From positions 38,430 to 102,429 of the forward strand of contig NZ_BBXC01000007.1 of NCBI RefSeq assembly GCF_001570525.1: DNA of 64,000 nucleotides. Reading direction: 5' to 3'. Source of the DNA: Herbidospora sakaeratensis. Lineage in GTDB: Bacteria; Actinomycetota; Actinomycetes; Streptosporangiales; Streptosporangiaceae. Below are positions 22,784-32,516 of this stretch, in pieces. The position numbers and the translations under genes are program-made. Positions within the stretch are counted from its first letter, which is position 1, and each line of letters starts with the position of its first letter. A model generated the notes under the pieces. It saw only the letters and a program-made list of their open reading frames with translations, searched no databases and had not been told where the DNA came from.

Positions 22784-23313
22784 ACCGCCGCGCGCTCTAC
22801 GCCTGGCTGATTCTCAGCGCCGCCGCCGGGGCGCTGGCCCTATTGGCGGGCGGCCGGGTGTGGGCGCAGTTGCTCGCGCCCACCGGGCCGGCCAACCCGG
22901 AGGCCGTCCACGACGTCCCCGGCGCGGAGGTCGCGCCGGTGATCACGCCGGTCGTGCTGGCGGCGCTGGCCGGGTGCGTGGCCGTACTCGCCACCAAGGG
23001 CGTCCTCCGGCAGGTGATCGGCGTGCTGGTGGCCGTCTGCGGCGGAGCGGTCGTGGTCGGGGTGACGCGGGTGTTCGACGACGTCCTGCTGCTGGAGTCG
23101 GCCGACCTGCCCGGCGCGTCCGTCGACGTCACCATGTGGCCGTGGATCACCGGCCTGGGCGGGTTGCTGCTGGTCGCGGGCGGTCTGTGGGCCGCGGTCT
23201 CGGGCGGGAACTGGCCGGGCATGTCGTCCCGCTACGACCGCCCCGACCGGAAGAGGCCGGCTTCCGAACGGTCGATGTGGGATGCCATCGATCGCGGAGA
23301 CGATCCCACCTGA
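22780..23313 (+). CDS. Trp-region conserved membrane protein (TIGR02234 / Trp_oprn_chp family)
   Basis: The 177-residue protein has four hydrophobic segments (about 5-25, 52-70, 78-95, 118-140) and a charged cytoplasmic tail [23 protein letters not shown]. This matches the actinobacterial membrane protein family found beside trp genes, with its typical W-AL-RG-DDPT end. The usual neighbour trpE, which I would expect between hisI and this gene, is not there: the ATG overlaps the hisI stop. The function is unknown. Confidence 0.9.
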   Translation: MNRRALYAWLILSAAAGALALLAGGRVWAQLLAPTGPANPEAVHDVPGAEVAPVITPVVLAALAGCVAVLATKGVLRQVIGVLVAVCGGAVVVGVTRVFDDVLLLESADLPGASVDVTMWPWITGLGGLLLVAGGLWAAVSGGNWPGMSSRYDRPDRKRPASERSMWDAIDRGDDPT

Positions 23314-23367
23314 TTACAACTTGTCCTCAGGTTGCCCTGATTTGATGGGGATGTCGGCGCCCGTCGC

Positions 23368-23373
23368 TACAGT
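23368..23373 (+). promoter_or_regulatory. -10 hexamer for leaderless DUF4190 gene
   Basis: TACAGT ends 6 nt before the ATG at 23380, with no ribosome site between. TTGATG at 23342-23347 is a possible but distant -35 (20-nt spacer). Confidence 0.4.
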
Positions 23374-23379
23374 CGTCGC

Positions 23380-23985
23380 ATGACTTACGGGAACCAGCCC
23401 GGCGACACGGGGGACCCAGGCAACTACCCGGGTTACGGTCAGCAGCCGGACTACGGCCAGGGCGGCTATCCCCAGCAGCCCGGCCACCCCCAGCAACCCG
23501 GCTACGGCCAGCAGCCCGGCTACGGCCAGCCCGGCTACGGGACGCAGAACACCCAGCCCGCCGGGGGCTACGGCCAGCCCGACTACGGCTACGGCCAGCA
23601 ATACCAGCAGCCCGGCTACGACCAGCAATACCAGCAGGGCTACCAGCAGCCGGGCTACGGCTACGCCCCGCCCCGGCCCACCAACGGCCTGGCGGTCGCC
23701 TCGCTCGTGATGGGCCTGATCGGCCTGGTGTTCTGCGGCGTGACCGCGATCCTGGGCGTGATCTTCGGCCACATGTCGCTGAGCCGCATCAAGACCAGCG
23801 GCGAAGACGGCCACGGCCTCGCGGTGGCCGGCCTGGTGACCTCCTACATCACCATCGGCCTGTGGGTGATCCTCTGGCTGATCTTCGGCGCGGCCCTGCT
23901 GACCCTGGTCGGCCTGGCCGAGAGCGCCCAGGAGCTGAGCGACCCCAGCCTCTACGACTTCCCCACGGACTTCCCCACCTCCTGA
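23380..23985 (+). CDS. DUF4190 membrane protein with Gly/Tyr/Gln/Pro-rich repeat N-terminus
   Basis: Residues 1-103 are low-complexity, built from [13 protein letters not shown] units, and are probably disordered and cytoplasmic. Residues 106-200 form the DUF4190 part: [19 protein letters not shown], then [13 protein letters not shown], and a second helix pair. This architecture is common in actinobacteria, where the repeats are thought to mediate interactions or clustering. The 201-residue protein starts at the predicted transcription start. No partner is suggested by its neighbours. Confidence 0.88.
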   Translation: MTYGNQPGDTGDPGNYPGYGQQPDYGQGGYPQQPGHPQQPGYGQQPGYGQPGYGTQNTQPAGGYGQPDYGYGQQYQQPGYDQQYQQGYQQPGYGYAPPRPTNGLAVASLVMGLIGLVFCGVTAILGVIFGHMSLSRIKTSGEDGHGLAVAGLVTSYITIGLWVILWLIFGAALLTLVGLAESAQELSDPSLYDFPTDFPTS

Positions 23986-23987
23986 TC

Positions 23988-23993
23988 TAACCT
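23988..23993 (+). promoter_or_regulatory. -10 hexamer for leaderless DUF2752 gene
   Basis: TAACCT ends 6 nt before the ATG at 24000; no Shine-Dalgarno fits. Confidence 0.4.
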
Positions 23994-23999
23994 GGGGCG

Positions 24000-24404
24000 A
24001 TGACCTCCAGAACCGCCGCGGTCGCGCTGCCGGTGTCCGTCGGCGGCCTGCTCGCGGCGGCGACCGCCTTCGTCGCGGTCGTCGACCCGTCGCGGCCCGG
24101 CCACTACCCGCCGTGCCCGTTCCTGCTGGTCAGCGGTTTCCACTGCCCGGGGTGCGGCGCGCTGCGGGCGGTCCACGCGCTGACCCGCCTCGACGTGGGC
24201 GGCGCGTTGTCGTTCAACCCGCTGTTCGTTGCGGTCGCACCGTTCCTGGTGTACCTGTGGGCGAAGTGGCTCTCGTCCGCCTGGCGGGGGAGGCCGCTGC
24301 GGACCCGCCTGACGGCACCCGTGGCCGTCTGGTCGTTCGTCGCGCTGGCCTTGTTGTTCGGGGTTTTCCGCAATACGCCGTACGGTGCTTTCCTGGCTCC
24401 GTGA
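24000..24404 (+). CDS. DUF2752 membrane protein
   Basis: The 134-residue protein shows the DUF2752 signature CPFLLVSGFHCPGCGALRAVHAL, with a CPxCG-like cysteine pair, followed by ALSFNPLFVAVAPFLVYLW and a last helix. Three membrane segments are predicted. The family is widespread in actinobacteria and of unknown function; the conserved cysteines suggest metal or redox chemistry. The stop overlaps the GTG of a 40-codon ORF leading to trpC. Confidence 0.9.
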   Translation: MTSRTAAVALPVSVGGLLAAATAFVAVVDPSRPGHYPPCPFLLVSGFHCPGCGALRAVHALTRLDVGGALSFNPLFVAVAPFLVYLWAKWLSSAWRGRPLRTRLTAPVAVWSFVALALLFGVFRNTPYGAFLAP

Positions 24405-24523
24405 CCGGCACCCGATGGCGGGCCGACGTCGGCAAGGCCGATACCATCGGCAGGACGCAGTCGACCTGGAGGGATCCGGAGCACGTGAGCGAACGAGCCA
24501 GCAAGGGCGGTGAGGTCCGATGA
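24401..24523 (+). CDS. Possible 40-codon ORF coupled to trpC
   Basis: A GTG in GTGA overlap with the DUF2752 stop opens a 40-codon frame that ends in an ATGA overlap with trpC, so it fills the spacer exactly. About 80% of its codons end in G or C. It includes two Trp codons (residues 6 and 23), and the end reads [11 protein letters not shown]. It could be a leader or coupling peptide; it could also be chance in GC-rich DNA. I see no clear antiterminator hairpins. A -10-like TACCAT at 24442-24447 lies inside it. Confidence 0.35.
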   Translation: MTGTRWRADVGKADTIGRTQSTWRDPEHVSERASKGGEVR

Positions 24524-25332
24524 CGGTTCTCGACGACATCCTCGAGGGCGTCCGCGAAGACCTCGCCGAGCGGCAGAAGGCCGTGTCGATCGATGAGCTC
24601 AAGGAACGCGCCCGGCGCGCACCCGCTCCGCGTGACGTCTACGGAGCCCTGAAGGCCGACCGCGTCTCGGTGATCGCCGAGGTCAAGCGGTCGAGCCCGT
24701 CCAAGGGCGCGCTGGCCGCGATCGCCGACCCGGCGGCGCTGGCCGTCGACTACGAGGCCGGCGGCGCCCACGTGATCAGCGTGCTGACCGAGCGCCGGCG
24801 TTTCGGCGGGAGCCTCGACGACCTCGCGGCCGTGCGCGCCGCGGTCGACATCCCGATCCTGCGCAAAGACTTCATCGTCACCGCCTACCAGCTGTGGGAG
24901 GCCCGCGCCTACGGCGCCGACCTGGCCCTGCTGATGGTGGTGTCGCTCGACCAGAACGCCCTGGTCTCGCTGATCGAGCGGGCCGAGTCGATCGGGCTGG
25001 TCCCGCTGGTCGAGGTGCACACCGAAGAGGAGCTGGAGCGCGCGGTCGACGCGGGCGCCAAGCTCATCGGCATCAACGCCCGCGACCTGCGCACGCTCGA
25101 GGTCGACCGCGAGGTCTTCGCCAGGCTCGCCCCGAAGGTGCCCGAGGGCGTCATCCGGGTCGCCGAGTCGGGCGTGCGCGGCCCGCACGACCTGCTCGCC
25201 TACGCCCGCGCCGGCGCCGACGCGGTGCTGGTCGGCGAGAGCCTCGTGACCGGCAAAGACCCGCGTTCGGCGGTGAACGACCTGGTCACCGCGGGCGCCC
25301 ATCCTTCGTCCCGCCAAGAACGGCAGTCGTGA
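24520..25332 (+). CDS. trpC: Indole-3-glycerol phosphate synthase
   Basis: TrpC closes the indole ring from CdRP in tryptophan synthesis. The 270-residue (beta/alpha)8 protein contains [17 protein letters not shown], the catalytic [13 protein letters not shown] with Lys, [22 protein letters not shown] with the second Lys, and [15 protein letters not shown] followed by VAESGVRGP for phosphate binding. The start overlaps the small ORF; the stop overlaps a GTG that is an alternative trpB start. Confidence 0.97.
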   Translation: MTVLDDILEGVREDLAERQKAVSIDELKERARRAPAPRDVYGALKADRVSVIAEVKRSSPSKGALAAIADPAALAVDYEAGGAHVISVLTERRRFGGSLDDLAAVRAAVDIPILRKDFIVTAYQLWEARAYGADLALLMVVSLDQNALVSLIERAESIGLVPLVEVHTEEELERAVDAGAKLIGINARDLRTLEVDREVFARLAPKVPEGVIRVAESGVRGPHDLLAYARAGADAVLVGESLVTGKDPRSAVNDLVTAGAHPSSRQERQS

Positions 25333-25346
25333 CCGGAGACTCGTCC

Positions 25347-26588
<1,242 letters not shown>

Positions 26589-26601
26589 CCGGAAGCCAGC
26601 C

Positions 26602-27396
26602 ATGACGACACTTGCCACGGTCTTCGAGAAGGCCCGCGCGGAGAACCGCGCCGCGCTGGTGGGCTACCTGCCCGCCGGGTTCCCCACGATCGACGGCGCC
26701 ATCGCCGCCGCGACCGCCATGGTCGAGGCCGGCTGCGACGTGATCGAGATCGGCCTGCCCTACTCCGACCCGCTGATGGACGGCCCGACCATCCAGGACG
26801 CGGTCCACCGCGCCCTGGAGAACGGCACCCGCATCGCCGACGTGATGCGCACCGTCGAGGGCGTGGCCAAGTCGGGCGCGGCGACCCTCGTCATGACCTA
26901 CTGGAACCCGATCGACCGCTACGGCGCCGAGCGGTTCGCCCGCGACCTGGCCGACGCCGGGGGAGTCGGGACCATCACCCCCGACCTCACCCCCGAAGAG
27001 GCAGGGCCGTGGCGTGAGGCCAGCGCGTCGGCCGGCATCGACACGGTCTTCCTGGTCGCGCCGAGCTCGACCGAGGAGCGCATCGCGATCGTGACGGAGT
27101 GCTGCACCGGCTTCGTCTACGCCGCCTCGCTGATGGGCGTCACCGGCGCCCGCGAGTCGGTCGGCGCGGCCGCCGCCGGGCTGGTCGAGCGCACCCGCCC
27201 CCACGCGAAGGTCCCGGTCTGCGTCGGTCTCGGCGTCGGCACCGGCGCCCAGGCCGCCGAGGTCGCCGCCTACGCCGACGGCGTGATCGTGGGCTCGGCC
27301 TTCATCCGCCGCCTGCTCGACGCGCCGAACGAGCAGGAGGGCCTGCGGGCCGTCCGTGAACTCGCCGCCGAACTGGCGGAGGGCGTCCGCCGCTAG
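26602..27396 (+). CDS. trpA: Tryptophan synthase alpha subunit
   Basis: TrpA cleaves indoleglycerol phosphate and passes indole to TrpB. The 264-residue barrel has the catalytic Glu in CDVIEIGLPYSDPLMDGPTIQ and the Asp in TITPDLTPEEA, and phosphate-binding VGLGVGTGAQA and GSAF. A GGAAG site precedes the ATG. It is the last gene of the unit, followed by a hairpin at 27417-27445. Confidence 0.97.
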   Translation: MTTLATVFEKARAENRAALVGYLPAGFPTIDGAIAAATAMVEAGCDVIEIGLPYSDPLMDGPTIQDAVHRALENGTRIADVMRTVEGVAKSGAATLVMTYWNPIDRYGAERFARDLADAGGVGTITPDLTPEEAGPWREASASAGIDTVFLVAPSSTEERIAIVTECCTGFVYAASLMGVTGARESVGAAAAGLVERTRPHAKVPVCVGLGVGTGAQAAEVAAYADGVIVGSAFIRRLLDAPNEQEGLRAVRELAAELAEGVRR

Positions 27397-27416
27397 TTCT
27401 CCCGTACGAAGCCAGC

Positions 27417-27445
27417 CGGCCGGTCACCTGTGAGGTGGCCGGCCG
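27417..27445 (+). terminator. Hairpin downstream of trpA
   Basis: A 12-bp stem with one G-U pair (27417-27428 with 27434-27445) and a 5-nt loop lies 20 bp after the trpA stop. No U-tract is present. Confidence 0.65.
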
Positions 27446-27465
27446 TCGGCGTGAGTGAGGCGATC

Positions 27466-27750
27466 ATGGTGAACCCGCGAAGTGCGGCGGCGTTGCTGGT
27501 CCTGGCGTTGGCGGCGGTTCCGGCGCTCGCCGCCGCCGGCCCTCCGGAGTGCCGGGTGCGGCCACTCGGCGCCGCCGAGCGCTCCGCGCTCTACGAGGCG
27601 GCGCTGAGGAGGGCGATGGAATGGCCCCTCCCTCTGGAGGGACCTGCTTCGTCCGGGCAGCGGCCCGGCGGCTTCCCCGCTGACTCCAAGCCGGGAGTGG
27701 TGCCGGCGATCGGGATCGAGATCGCGGATCCGACGGTCTGCCTCCCGTAG
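27466..27750 (+). CDS. Small secreted hypothetical protein
   Basis: The ATG at 27466 follows GTGAGG. The first 25 residues, NPRSAAALLVLALAAVPALAAAG, form a signal peptide with an AAA cleavage site. The mature part is about 70 residues, with two Cys (CRV near the N-terminus and CLP at the end) that could form a disulfide. I do not recognise the family. It stands alone, between the trp terminator and the MauE-DsbA genes. Confidence 0.6.
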   Translation: MVNPRSAAALLVLALAAVPALAAAGPPECRVRPLGAAERSALYEAALRRAMEWPLPLEGPASSGQRPGGFPADSKPGVVPAIGIEIADPTVCLP

Positions 27751-27912
27751 TCGTCGGCGGTTCGGGGTGCGGGATTTACCGGGACCACCCTCCCCATACC
27801 CGCCCCCAGGTTTCGCCTTACCCGGTGTTTATCGAGGTCATGGTGGGGTGGACTCCAATAGGTTCCGTGTCGGTGGCCGTAGAGGCGGCCCCGGGACCTG
27901 GGAGGAGTCTCC

Positions 27913-28497
27913 GTGTCAACGCATCGTCGCGGCCCGAGTTCGTCACTCAGCGCATCTGTGGTTGTACCCTGGGTGACGACCGTCGCCCGGCTCGTGCTCG
28001 CCGGCGTGCTGATCGTCGCGGGGTGGCTGAAGGTCGGCGCCCCCGCTCTGTCGGTGCAGGCCGTGCGCGCCTACGAACTACTGCCGGACCGGATCGCCAC
28101 GGCCGTCGGATACGGCCTGCCCGTGCTGGAGATCGTCGTCGGAGTGCTCCTTGTCCTTGGCCTGCTCACCCGCCTGTCGGCGGTCGGCGCGGGGCTGCTC
28201 ATGGTCGCCTTCGTCATCGGCATCGCCTCGGCGTGGGCGCGGGGGCTGCGCATCGACTGCGGCTGCTTCGGCGGCGGCGGGCCGCTCGCCGAAGGACAGG
28301 AGCCGTCGTATCTCCCGGAGTTGCTCCGCGACTTCGGGCTGGTGCTGCTGGCGGGCTGGATCGCCTGGTTCACCCCGGGCCGGTTCGCGCTCGACACGCC
28401 CCTGGGCCTGGCCCCCCGCCCGTACGCCGAGGAGGAGTCCGGCGATCACGAGCCCGGTGCGAGTGATCACTTGGATGAAGTGAAGGAGAACCACTGA
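27913..28497 (+). CDS. MauE/DoxX-family membrane protein
   Basis: From GTG 27913 (GGAGGAG site) the protein has 194 residues and four helices. It shows VARLVLAGVLIVAGWLKVGAP, VRAYELLPDRIATAVGYGLPVLEI and IDCGCFGGGG, the last being the typical CGCFG of the MauE group. MauE proteins help form disulfides or move reducing power across the membrane, often with a thioredoxin-like partner. The next gene is exactly that, with overlapping stop and start, supporting a redox pair. Confidence 0.9.
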   Translation: MSTHRRGPSSSLSASVVVPWVTTVARLVLAGVLIVAGWLKVGAPALSVQAVRAYELLPDRIATAVGYGLPVLEIVVGVLLVLGLLTRLSAVGAGLLMVAFVIGIASAWARGLRIDCGCFGGGGPLAEGQEPSYLPELLRDFGLVLLAGWIAWFTPGRFALDTPLGLAPRPYAEEESGDHEPGASDHLDEVKENH

Positions 28498-29255
28498 TGG
28501 GCAAAGGTGCGCGCGAGGCGACGGCCCGGGAACGGATCGCCGCGCTGCGGCAGGCCGACCGCAAGAAGGACCGCCACCGCCGCCTCGCCACGATGGTCAC
28601 GATCGCGGCCATCGCCGTCCTGGCCATCGGCGGCGGCGCCTGGTACGCCGCCGCCCGCGACACCGCCGAGCAGCAGACGGCGGCCGCCAAACTCGCCCCG
28701 ACCACGGTCAACGCCGACGGAACGGTCACCATGGCCCGCCCGGGCGTGACCGGGCCGGTGCTCGACGTCTACGAGGACTTCCAGTGCCCGGCCTGCAAGG
28801 CGCTGGAGGAGTCGTCGGGGCCGACGATCAAGAACCTGGCGTCCGAGGGCAAGGCCAAGGTCGTGTTCCACCCGATCACGATCTTCTCGATGGAGCCGAC
28901 CAAGTCCAACTCGGTCCGCGCCGGCGCGGCCTCCCGCTGCGTCACCGACGGGGCGGCGTGGCCGGCCTTCCACGACCGGCTCTTCAAGGAGCAGCCGTCG
29001 GAGACCGTCGAGGGCTTCGCGCTGACCGACCTGGTCGCCTGGGGCAGGGACGCGGGCATCACGGCGCCCGGCTGGGAGACGTGCGTGACCTCCCAGAAGT
29101 ACGCCCAGACCCAGCTCACCCAGTCCGACAAGGTCATCCAGGCCCAGAAGATCACCGGCACGCCCACGCTCAAGCTGAACGGCAAGGAGCTCGACTCCAA
29201 CGTGTCCTTCGTGCCGAACAAGCTCCGCCAGGCCGTGCTCGCGGCCGGCAAGTGA
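28497..29255 (+). CDS. Membrane-anchored DsbA-like thioredoxin-fold protein
   Basis: The 252-residue protein has a charged N-terminal cytoplasmic region (about 1-32), one membrane helix (33-56), then an extracytoplasmic thioredoxin-like DsbA domain with the redox motif CPAC in YEDFQCPACKALEE near residue 97. Two further cysteines, in SRCVTD and WETCVTSQ, may form a structural disulfide, and ITGTPTLKLNGK contains the cis-Pro. It is translationally coupled to the MauE-like protein, which probably reoxidises it. This suggests oxidative folding of exported proteins. Confidence 0.93.
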   Translation: MGKGAREATARERIAALRQADRKKDRHRRLATMVTIAAIAVLAIGGGAWYAAARDTAEQQTAAAKLAPTTVNADGTVTMARPGVTGPVLDVYEDFQCPACKALEESSGPTIKNLASEGKAKVVFHPITIFSMEPTKSNSVRAGAASRCVTDGAAWPAFHDRLFKEQPSETVEGFALTDLVAWGRDAGITAPGWETCVTSQKYAQTQLTQSDKVIQAQKITGTPTLKLNGKELDSNVSFVPNKLRQAVLAAGK

Positions 29256-29366
29256 GCCTGTCCGAGACGGACGCGGCCCGCTTGAAGATGGGGTGATCAA
29301 CCTGAGACGGGCTCATTGGTGACGGGGGTGCGCGAGTGCGCCTCGGAGGCGGTAACGTCCTGTGAC

Positions 29367-30341
29367 ATGCCCCTCGCCTCGATCCCGAGCCCGTCGCAGG
29401 GGGTCTGGTACCTCGGACCCCTTCCCATCCGGGCCTATGCGCTCTGCATCGTGCTGGGCGTCGTCTTCGCCGTCTGGCTCGGCGAGCGCCGCTGGCGCGC
29501 CCGTGGCGGCCTGCCCGGCACGATCACCGACCTGGCCGTCTGGGCGGTCCCGTTCGGCCTGGTCGGCGGCCGGCTCTACCACGTCATCACCGACAACCAG
29601 CTCTACTTCGGAGCTGACGCGGAGAACCCGTGGTACCACGTGTTCTTCATCTGGAAGGGCGGCCTCGGCATCTGGGGGGCGGTCGCGCTCGGCGGGGTCG
29701 GCGTCTGGATCGCCTGCCGGCGGCGCGGCATCTCGTTGTCGGCCGTCGCCGACGTCGTCGCGCCCGGCATCCTGATCGCCCAGGGCATCGGCCGGTGGGG
29801 CAACTACTTCAACCAGGAGCTCTTCGGCGGTCCCTGCGACTACGCCTGGTGCCTGGAGATCGAGCCCGGCCGCCCCGGCACCGTGCCCGGCGCGCTGACC
29901 TACCACCCGGCGTTCCTCTACGAGTTCGTCTGGACCCTCGCGGTGGCGGGTGTGCTCCTGCTGCTCGACCGGCGCTTCAGCTTCCGCCACGGCCGCCTGT
30001 TCGCCCTCTACATCATGGGCTACACGCTCGGCCGCTTCTTCATCGAGGGCCTGCGGGTCGACCCGGCCCACGAGATCCTCGGCATGCGTCTCAACCAGTG
30101 GACGTCCATCGTCCTGTTCCTCGCCGCGCTGGCCTACTTCTGGCTGACCAGGAACAAGACCACCGAAGAGGTCATCGTGCCCGCCGGTGAGCTGCCGCCG
30201 GTCGCCGAGGGCGAGGAGGCCGACCCGGCCCACCTCCACGACCAGGCCGACGACCACGAGAACGACCCGCCGGGAAAAGCCCCGGCTGACGCCGAGCCCG
30301 CGACCGAGACAGAGAAGGCCGAGGAGGCCGGTCAGCGATGA
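29367..30341 (+). CDS. lgt: Phosphatidylglycerol-prolipoprotein diacylglyceryl transferase
   Basis: Lgt moves a diacylglyceryl group from phosphatidylglycerol to the lipobox Cys of prolipoproteins. The 324-residue membrane enzyme has GPLPIRAYALCI, the signature GGRLYHVITD, RWGNYFNQELFGGP with the essential Arg region, and RFFIEGLRVD near the last helix. An acidic 50-residue tail follows (EEADPAHLHDQADDHEN), common in actinobacteria. The ATG at 29367 lies 8 nt after a TAACGT hexamer and gives the conserved N-terminus. Several lipoproteins in this window are its substrates. Confidence 0.96.
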   Translation: MPLASIPSPSQGVWYLGPLPIRAYALCIVLGVVFAVWLGERRWRARGGLPGTITDLAVWAVPFGLVGGRLYHVITDNQLYFGADAENPWYHVFFIWKGGLGIWGAVALGGVGVWIACRRRGISLSAVADVVAPGILIAQGIGRWGNYFNQELFGGPCDYAWCLEIEPGRPGTVPGALTYHPAFLYEFVWTLAVAGVLLLLDRRFSFRHGRLFALYIMGYTLGRFFIEGLRVDPAHEILGMRLNQWTSIVLFLAALAYFWLTRNKTTEEVIVPAGELPPVAEGEEADPAHLHDQADDHENDPPGKAPADAEPATETEKAEEAGQR

Positions 30342-31054
30342 CCGGCCCCGCCGGTCCGGAACTGCCCTCTCACCACAGCCACCGCGACGTCCAGGGTGGC
30401 TGGCTGCGCCCGGCGGTGTTCGGCGCGATGGACGGCCTGGTGTCGAACTTCGCGCTCATCGCCGGCGTGGCCGGCGGCACCGCCAACACCCGCGTGATCG
30501 CGCTCGCGGGGGTGGCGGGCCTGGCCGCCGGGGCGTTCTCGATGGCCGGCGGAGAGTACGTCTCGGTGGCGAGCCAGCGTGAGCTGGCCGAGGCCGAGAT
30601 CGCGGTCGAACGCCGCGAGATGGCCGTGCACCCCGAAGAGGAGGAGGCCGAGCTGGCCGCCCTCTACGAGCGGCGCGGCGTCGACCCCGAACTGGCCGCC
30701 GAGGTGGCCCGGCAGATCTCCCGCAACCCCGAACAGGCCCTGGAAGTGCACACCCTCAACGAGCTGGGCGTGAAGCCCGACGACCTGCCGTCGCCGGTGA
30801 CCGCCGCGTCGTCGTCGTTCCTGTCGTTCGCCGTCGGCGCCGTGATCCCGCTGGCGCCCTACCTGGCCGGGGTGACCCACCTCTGGTTGTCGGCCGCGTT
30901 GTCCATGGTCGCCCTCTTCGGGGCGGGCGCGCTGGTGTCGCGGGTGACCGCGCGCAAGTGGTGGTTCACCGGCCTGCGCCAGCTCCTGGTCGGCGGGATC
31001 GCCGCCGCGCTGACGTGGGGGCTGGGTTCGCTGATCGGGGCGAGCGGCCTGTGA
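30338..31054 (+). CDS. VIT1/CCC1-family (iron/manganese) transporter
   Basis: The 238-residue protein begins in ATGA overlap with lgt. It has the VIT family pattern: WLRPAVFGAMDGLVSNFALIAGVAGG in helix 1, SMAGGEYVSVASQRELAEAEI, then an acidic cytoplasmic helical domain (AVHPEEEEAELAALYERRGV) that binds metals in the plant VIT1 structure, and three more helices at the C-terminus. It probably exports or sequesters Fe2+ or Mn2+; the exact ion is unknown. The stop overlaps the next GTG. Confidence 0.93.
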   Translation: MTGPAGPELPSHHSHRDVQGGWLRPAVFGAMDGLVSNFALIAGVAGGTANTRVIALAGVAGLAAGAFSMAGGEYVSVASQRELAEAEIAVERREMAVHPEEEEAELAALYERRGVDPELAAEVARQISRNPEQALEVHTLNELGVKPDDLPSPVTAASSSFLSFAVGAVIPLAPYLAGVTHLWLSAALSMVALFGAGALVSRVTARKWWFTGLRQLLVGGIAAALTWGLGSLIGASGL

Positions 31055-31857
31055 CCCCCGCCAAGCCCTCCCGCGTCAAACGCCGCCCGGCGCCCGATGA
31101 GACCTGGGGCAGCGTCAAGCTGGCCGAATGGGGGCTCACCGGCGGCCAGCAGAAGATCCTGGCGGTGCTGGCCACCGTCGTCGGCGTCCTGCTCATGGCG
31201 TTCCTGCTGGTCTTCGTGGTCGAGGCGTTCGACGACGACCCGACGCCCGAGCAGCTGTCGAGCTCGCCGCTGGGCCAGGCCCGTCCGGCGGCCTACCGGG
31301 CCTGGCCGTCGCTGAAGCAGTTCGCGCCGATCGCCGACCGCGCCGCCGACGCCAAGCCGCTGACCGTCGAAGAGGTCTTCACCACCAAGACGCTGAAGGC
31401 CGGCAAGATCACCCTGAAGCTCGGCGAGCGCCGGCTCGACGCCGACTGCGCGAGCACCGTCTGGGGCGAGGCGCTGACCGAGGCCCTGACCTCGGCCGGC
31501 TGCACCCAGGCCGCCCGCGCCCAGTTCACCAGCTCCGACGGCCGCTACGTCGCCCAGTACGCCCTGTTCAACCTCGAGTCGGCGACCGCCTCCGACGCGC
31601 TGGTCCAGCAGATCTCCAACCTCTACCGGGGCGGCTGGTTGTTGCCGCTGCCCTCGGCCCAGCCGGCGCTGACCGGCTTCACCGAGTCGAGCGGCCACGC
31701 GATGGGCCACTACCTGGGCCTGGTCTGGATCGGCCGGGCCGACGGCGAACGCCCCGACGACACCGACGACATGGTGACCCTCGGCCTGGCGGTCCGCGAG
31801 GCGGAGAAGGTCGTCTACCGGCGGGTGGTCGCGGTGACCGGGGTGCCCGCCGGCTGA
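31051..31857 (+). CDS. Membrane-anchored hypothetical protein, paralogue of the next lipoprotein
   Basis: The 268-residue protein has a cytoplasmic stretch (1-32), a membrane helix (33-57, AVLATVVGVLLMAFLLVFVVEAF) and an extracytoplasmic domain. That domain shares with the next gene the order FAPIADRAADAKPLTVEEVF, CASTVW with a second Cys about 20 residues on, and VAQYALFNLESATASDALV, so the two are diverged duplicates. I do not recognise the family. It is coupled by GTGA to the VIT transporter. Confidence 0.8.
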   Translation: MTPAKPSRVKRRPAPDETWGSVKLAEWGLTGGQQKILAVLATVVGVLLMAFLLVFVVEAFDDDPTPEQLSSSPLGQARPAAYRAWPSLKQFAPIADRAADAKPLTVEEVFTTKTLKAGKITLKLGERRLDADCASTVWGEALTEALTSAGCTQAARAQFTSSDGRYVAQYALFNLESATASDALVQQISNLYRGGWLLPLPSAQPALTGFTESSGHAMGHYLGLVWIGRADGERPDDTDDMVTLGLAVREAEKVVYRRVVAVTGVPAG

Positions 31858-31934
31858 GCAACCGACAGGAACCGCCCGCCCACGCTGGGTGTCCACCTTT
31901 CGAGATGTGCGCCCGCCCGCACCCCCTTCCCCGT

Positions 31935-31940
31935 CATGAT
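31935..31940 (+). promoter_or_regulatory. -10 hexamer for leaderless lipoprotein gene
   Basis: CATGAT ends 6 nt before the GTG at 31947, with no ribosome site. Confidence 0.35.
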
Positions 31941-31946
31941 GGTGCG

Positions 31947-32516
31947 GTGAGGGTGGGACTGATGATGCGCGTGGTGACCCTTCCGGTGCTGGCGGCGGCG
32001 CTGGCCGGGTGCTCCGCCGCCGACCGCGCCGACCGGCCCGGCACCGTCCGGGCCGAGATCAGCTCGGCGATCTACGCGCCGATCGCGCAGCAGAAGGCCG
32101 ACGCCGCGCCGCTGACCGAGCAGGAGGTCTTCCCGGCCCCGGCGCTCGGGGTCATGAAGAAGGAGTCGGTCAGCCTGACCGCCAACTGCGCGGCGGCCGT
32201 GGGCGCCGACGTCGACGGGTGCTCCCAGGTGGTCCGGGGGCTGTTCCGGGGGCCCGAGCTGGTCGGGCAGGTGGCGGTGTTCAACCTGGGCGACGTGGCC
32301 CAGGCCGACGCGCTGGTGCACCGGTTCCGCGAGGAGCTGTTCCTGACGCCGCTGGCGTCGGAGCGGGCCGGCACCGCGATGGTCAGGGCGATGGGGCACT
32401 TCGTCGCGGTCAGCTGGGTGTCGGCCGAGGGCGACGCCAGGCCCGACCTGGCCGAGCCGCTGGCCGCCCTCGACCTGGCCTCACGCTTCGTCCAGGCCCG
32501 CATCCTCGCGTCGTGA
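31947..32516 (+). CDS. Putative lipoprotein, paralogue of the upstream anchored protein
   Basis: From GTG 31947 the protein has 189 residues and a lipoprotein signal, MMRVVTLPVLAAALAGCSA with lipobox LAGC. The mature domain follows its upstream neighbour: IYAPIAQQKADAAPLTEQEVF, CAAAVG and a second Cys, then VAVFNLGDVAQADALVHRF and a GHFVAVSWV strand. It has its own probable leaderless start. A more internal ATG (31962) is the alternative. The last 36 bp overlap the convergent BpsA-like gene. The function is unknown. Confidence 0.8.
   Translation: MRVGLMMRVVTLPVLAAALAGCSAADRADRPGTVRAEISSAIYAPIAQQKADAAPLTEQEVFPAPALGVMKKESVSLTANCAAAVGADVDGCSQVVRGLFRGPELVGQVAVFNLGDVAQADALVHRFREELFLTPLASERAGTAMVRAMGHFVAVSWVSAEGDARPDLAEPLAALDLASRFVQARILAS

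Noticed and set aside
24405..24519. trp attenuator or T-box riboswitch
   Set aside because: I found no terminator/antiterminator pair and no T-box sequence before trpC; only the short ORF with two Trp codons is notable.
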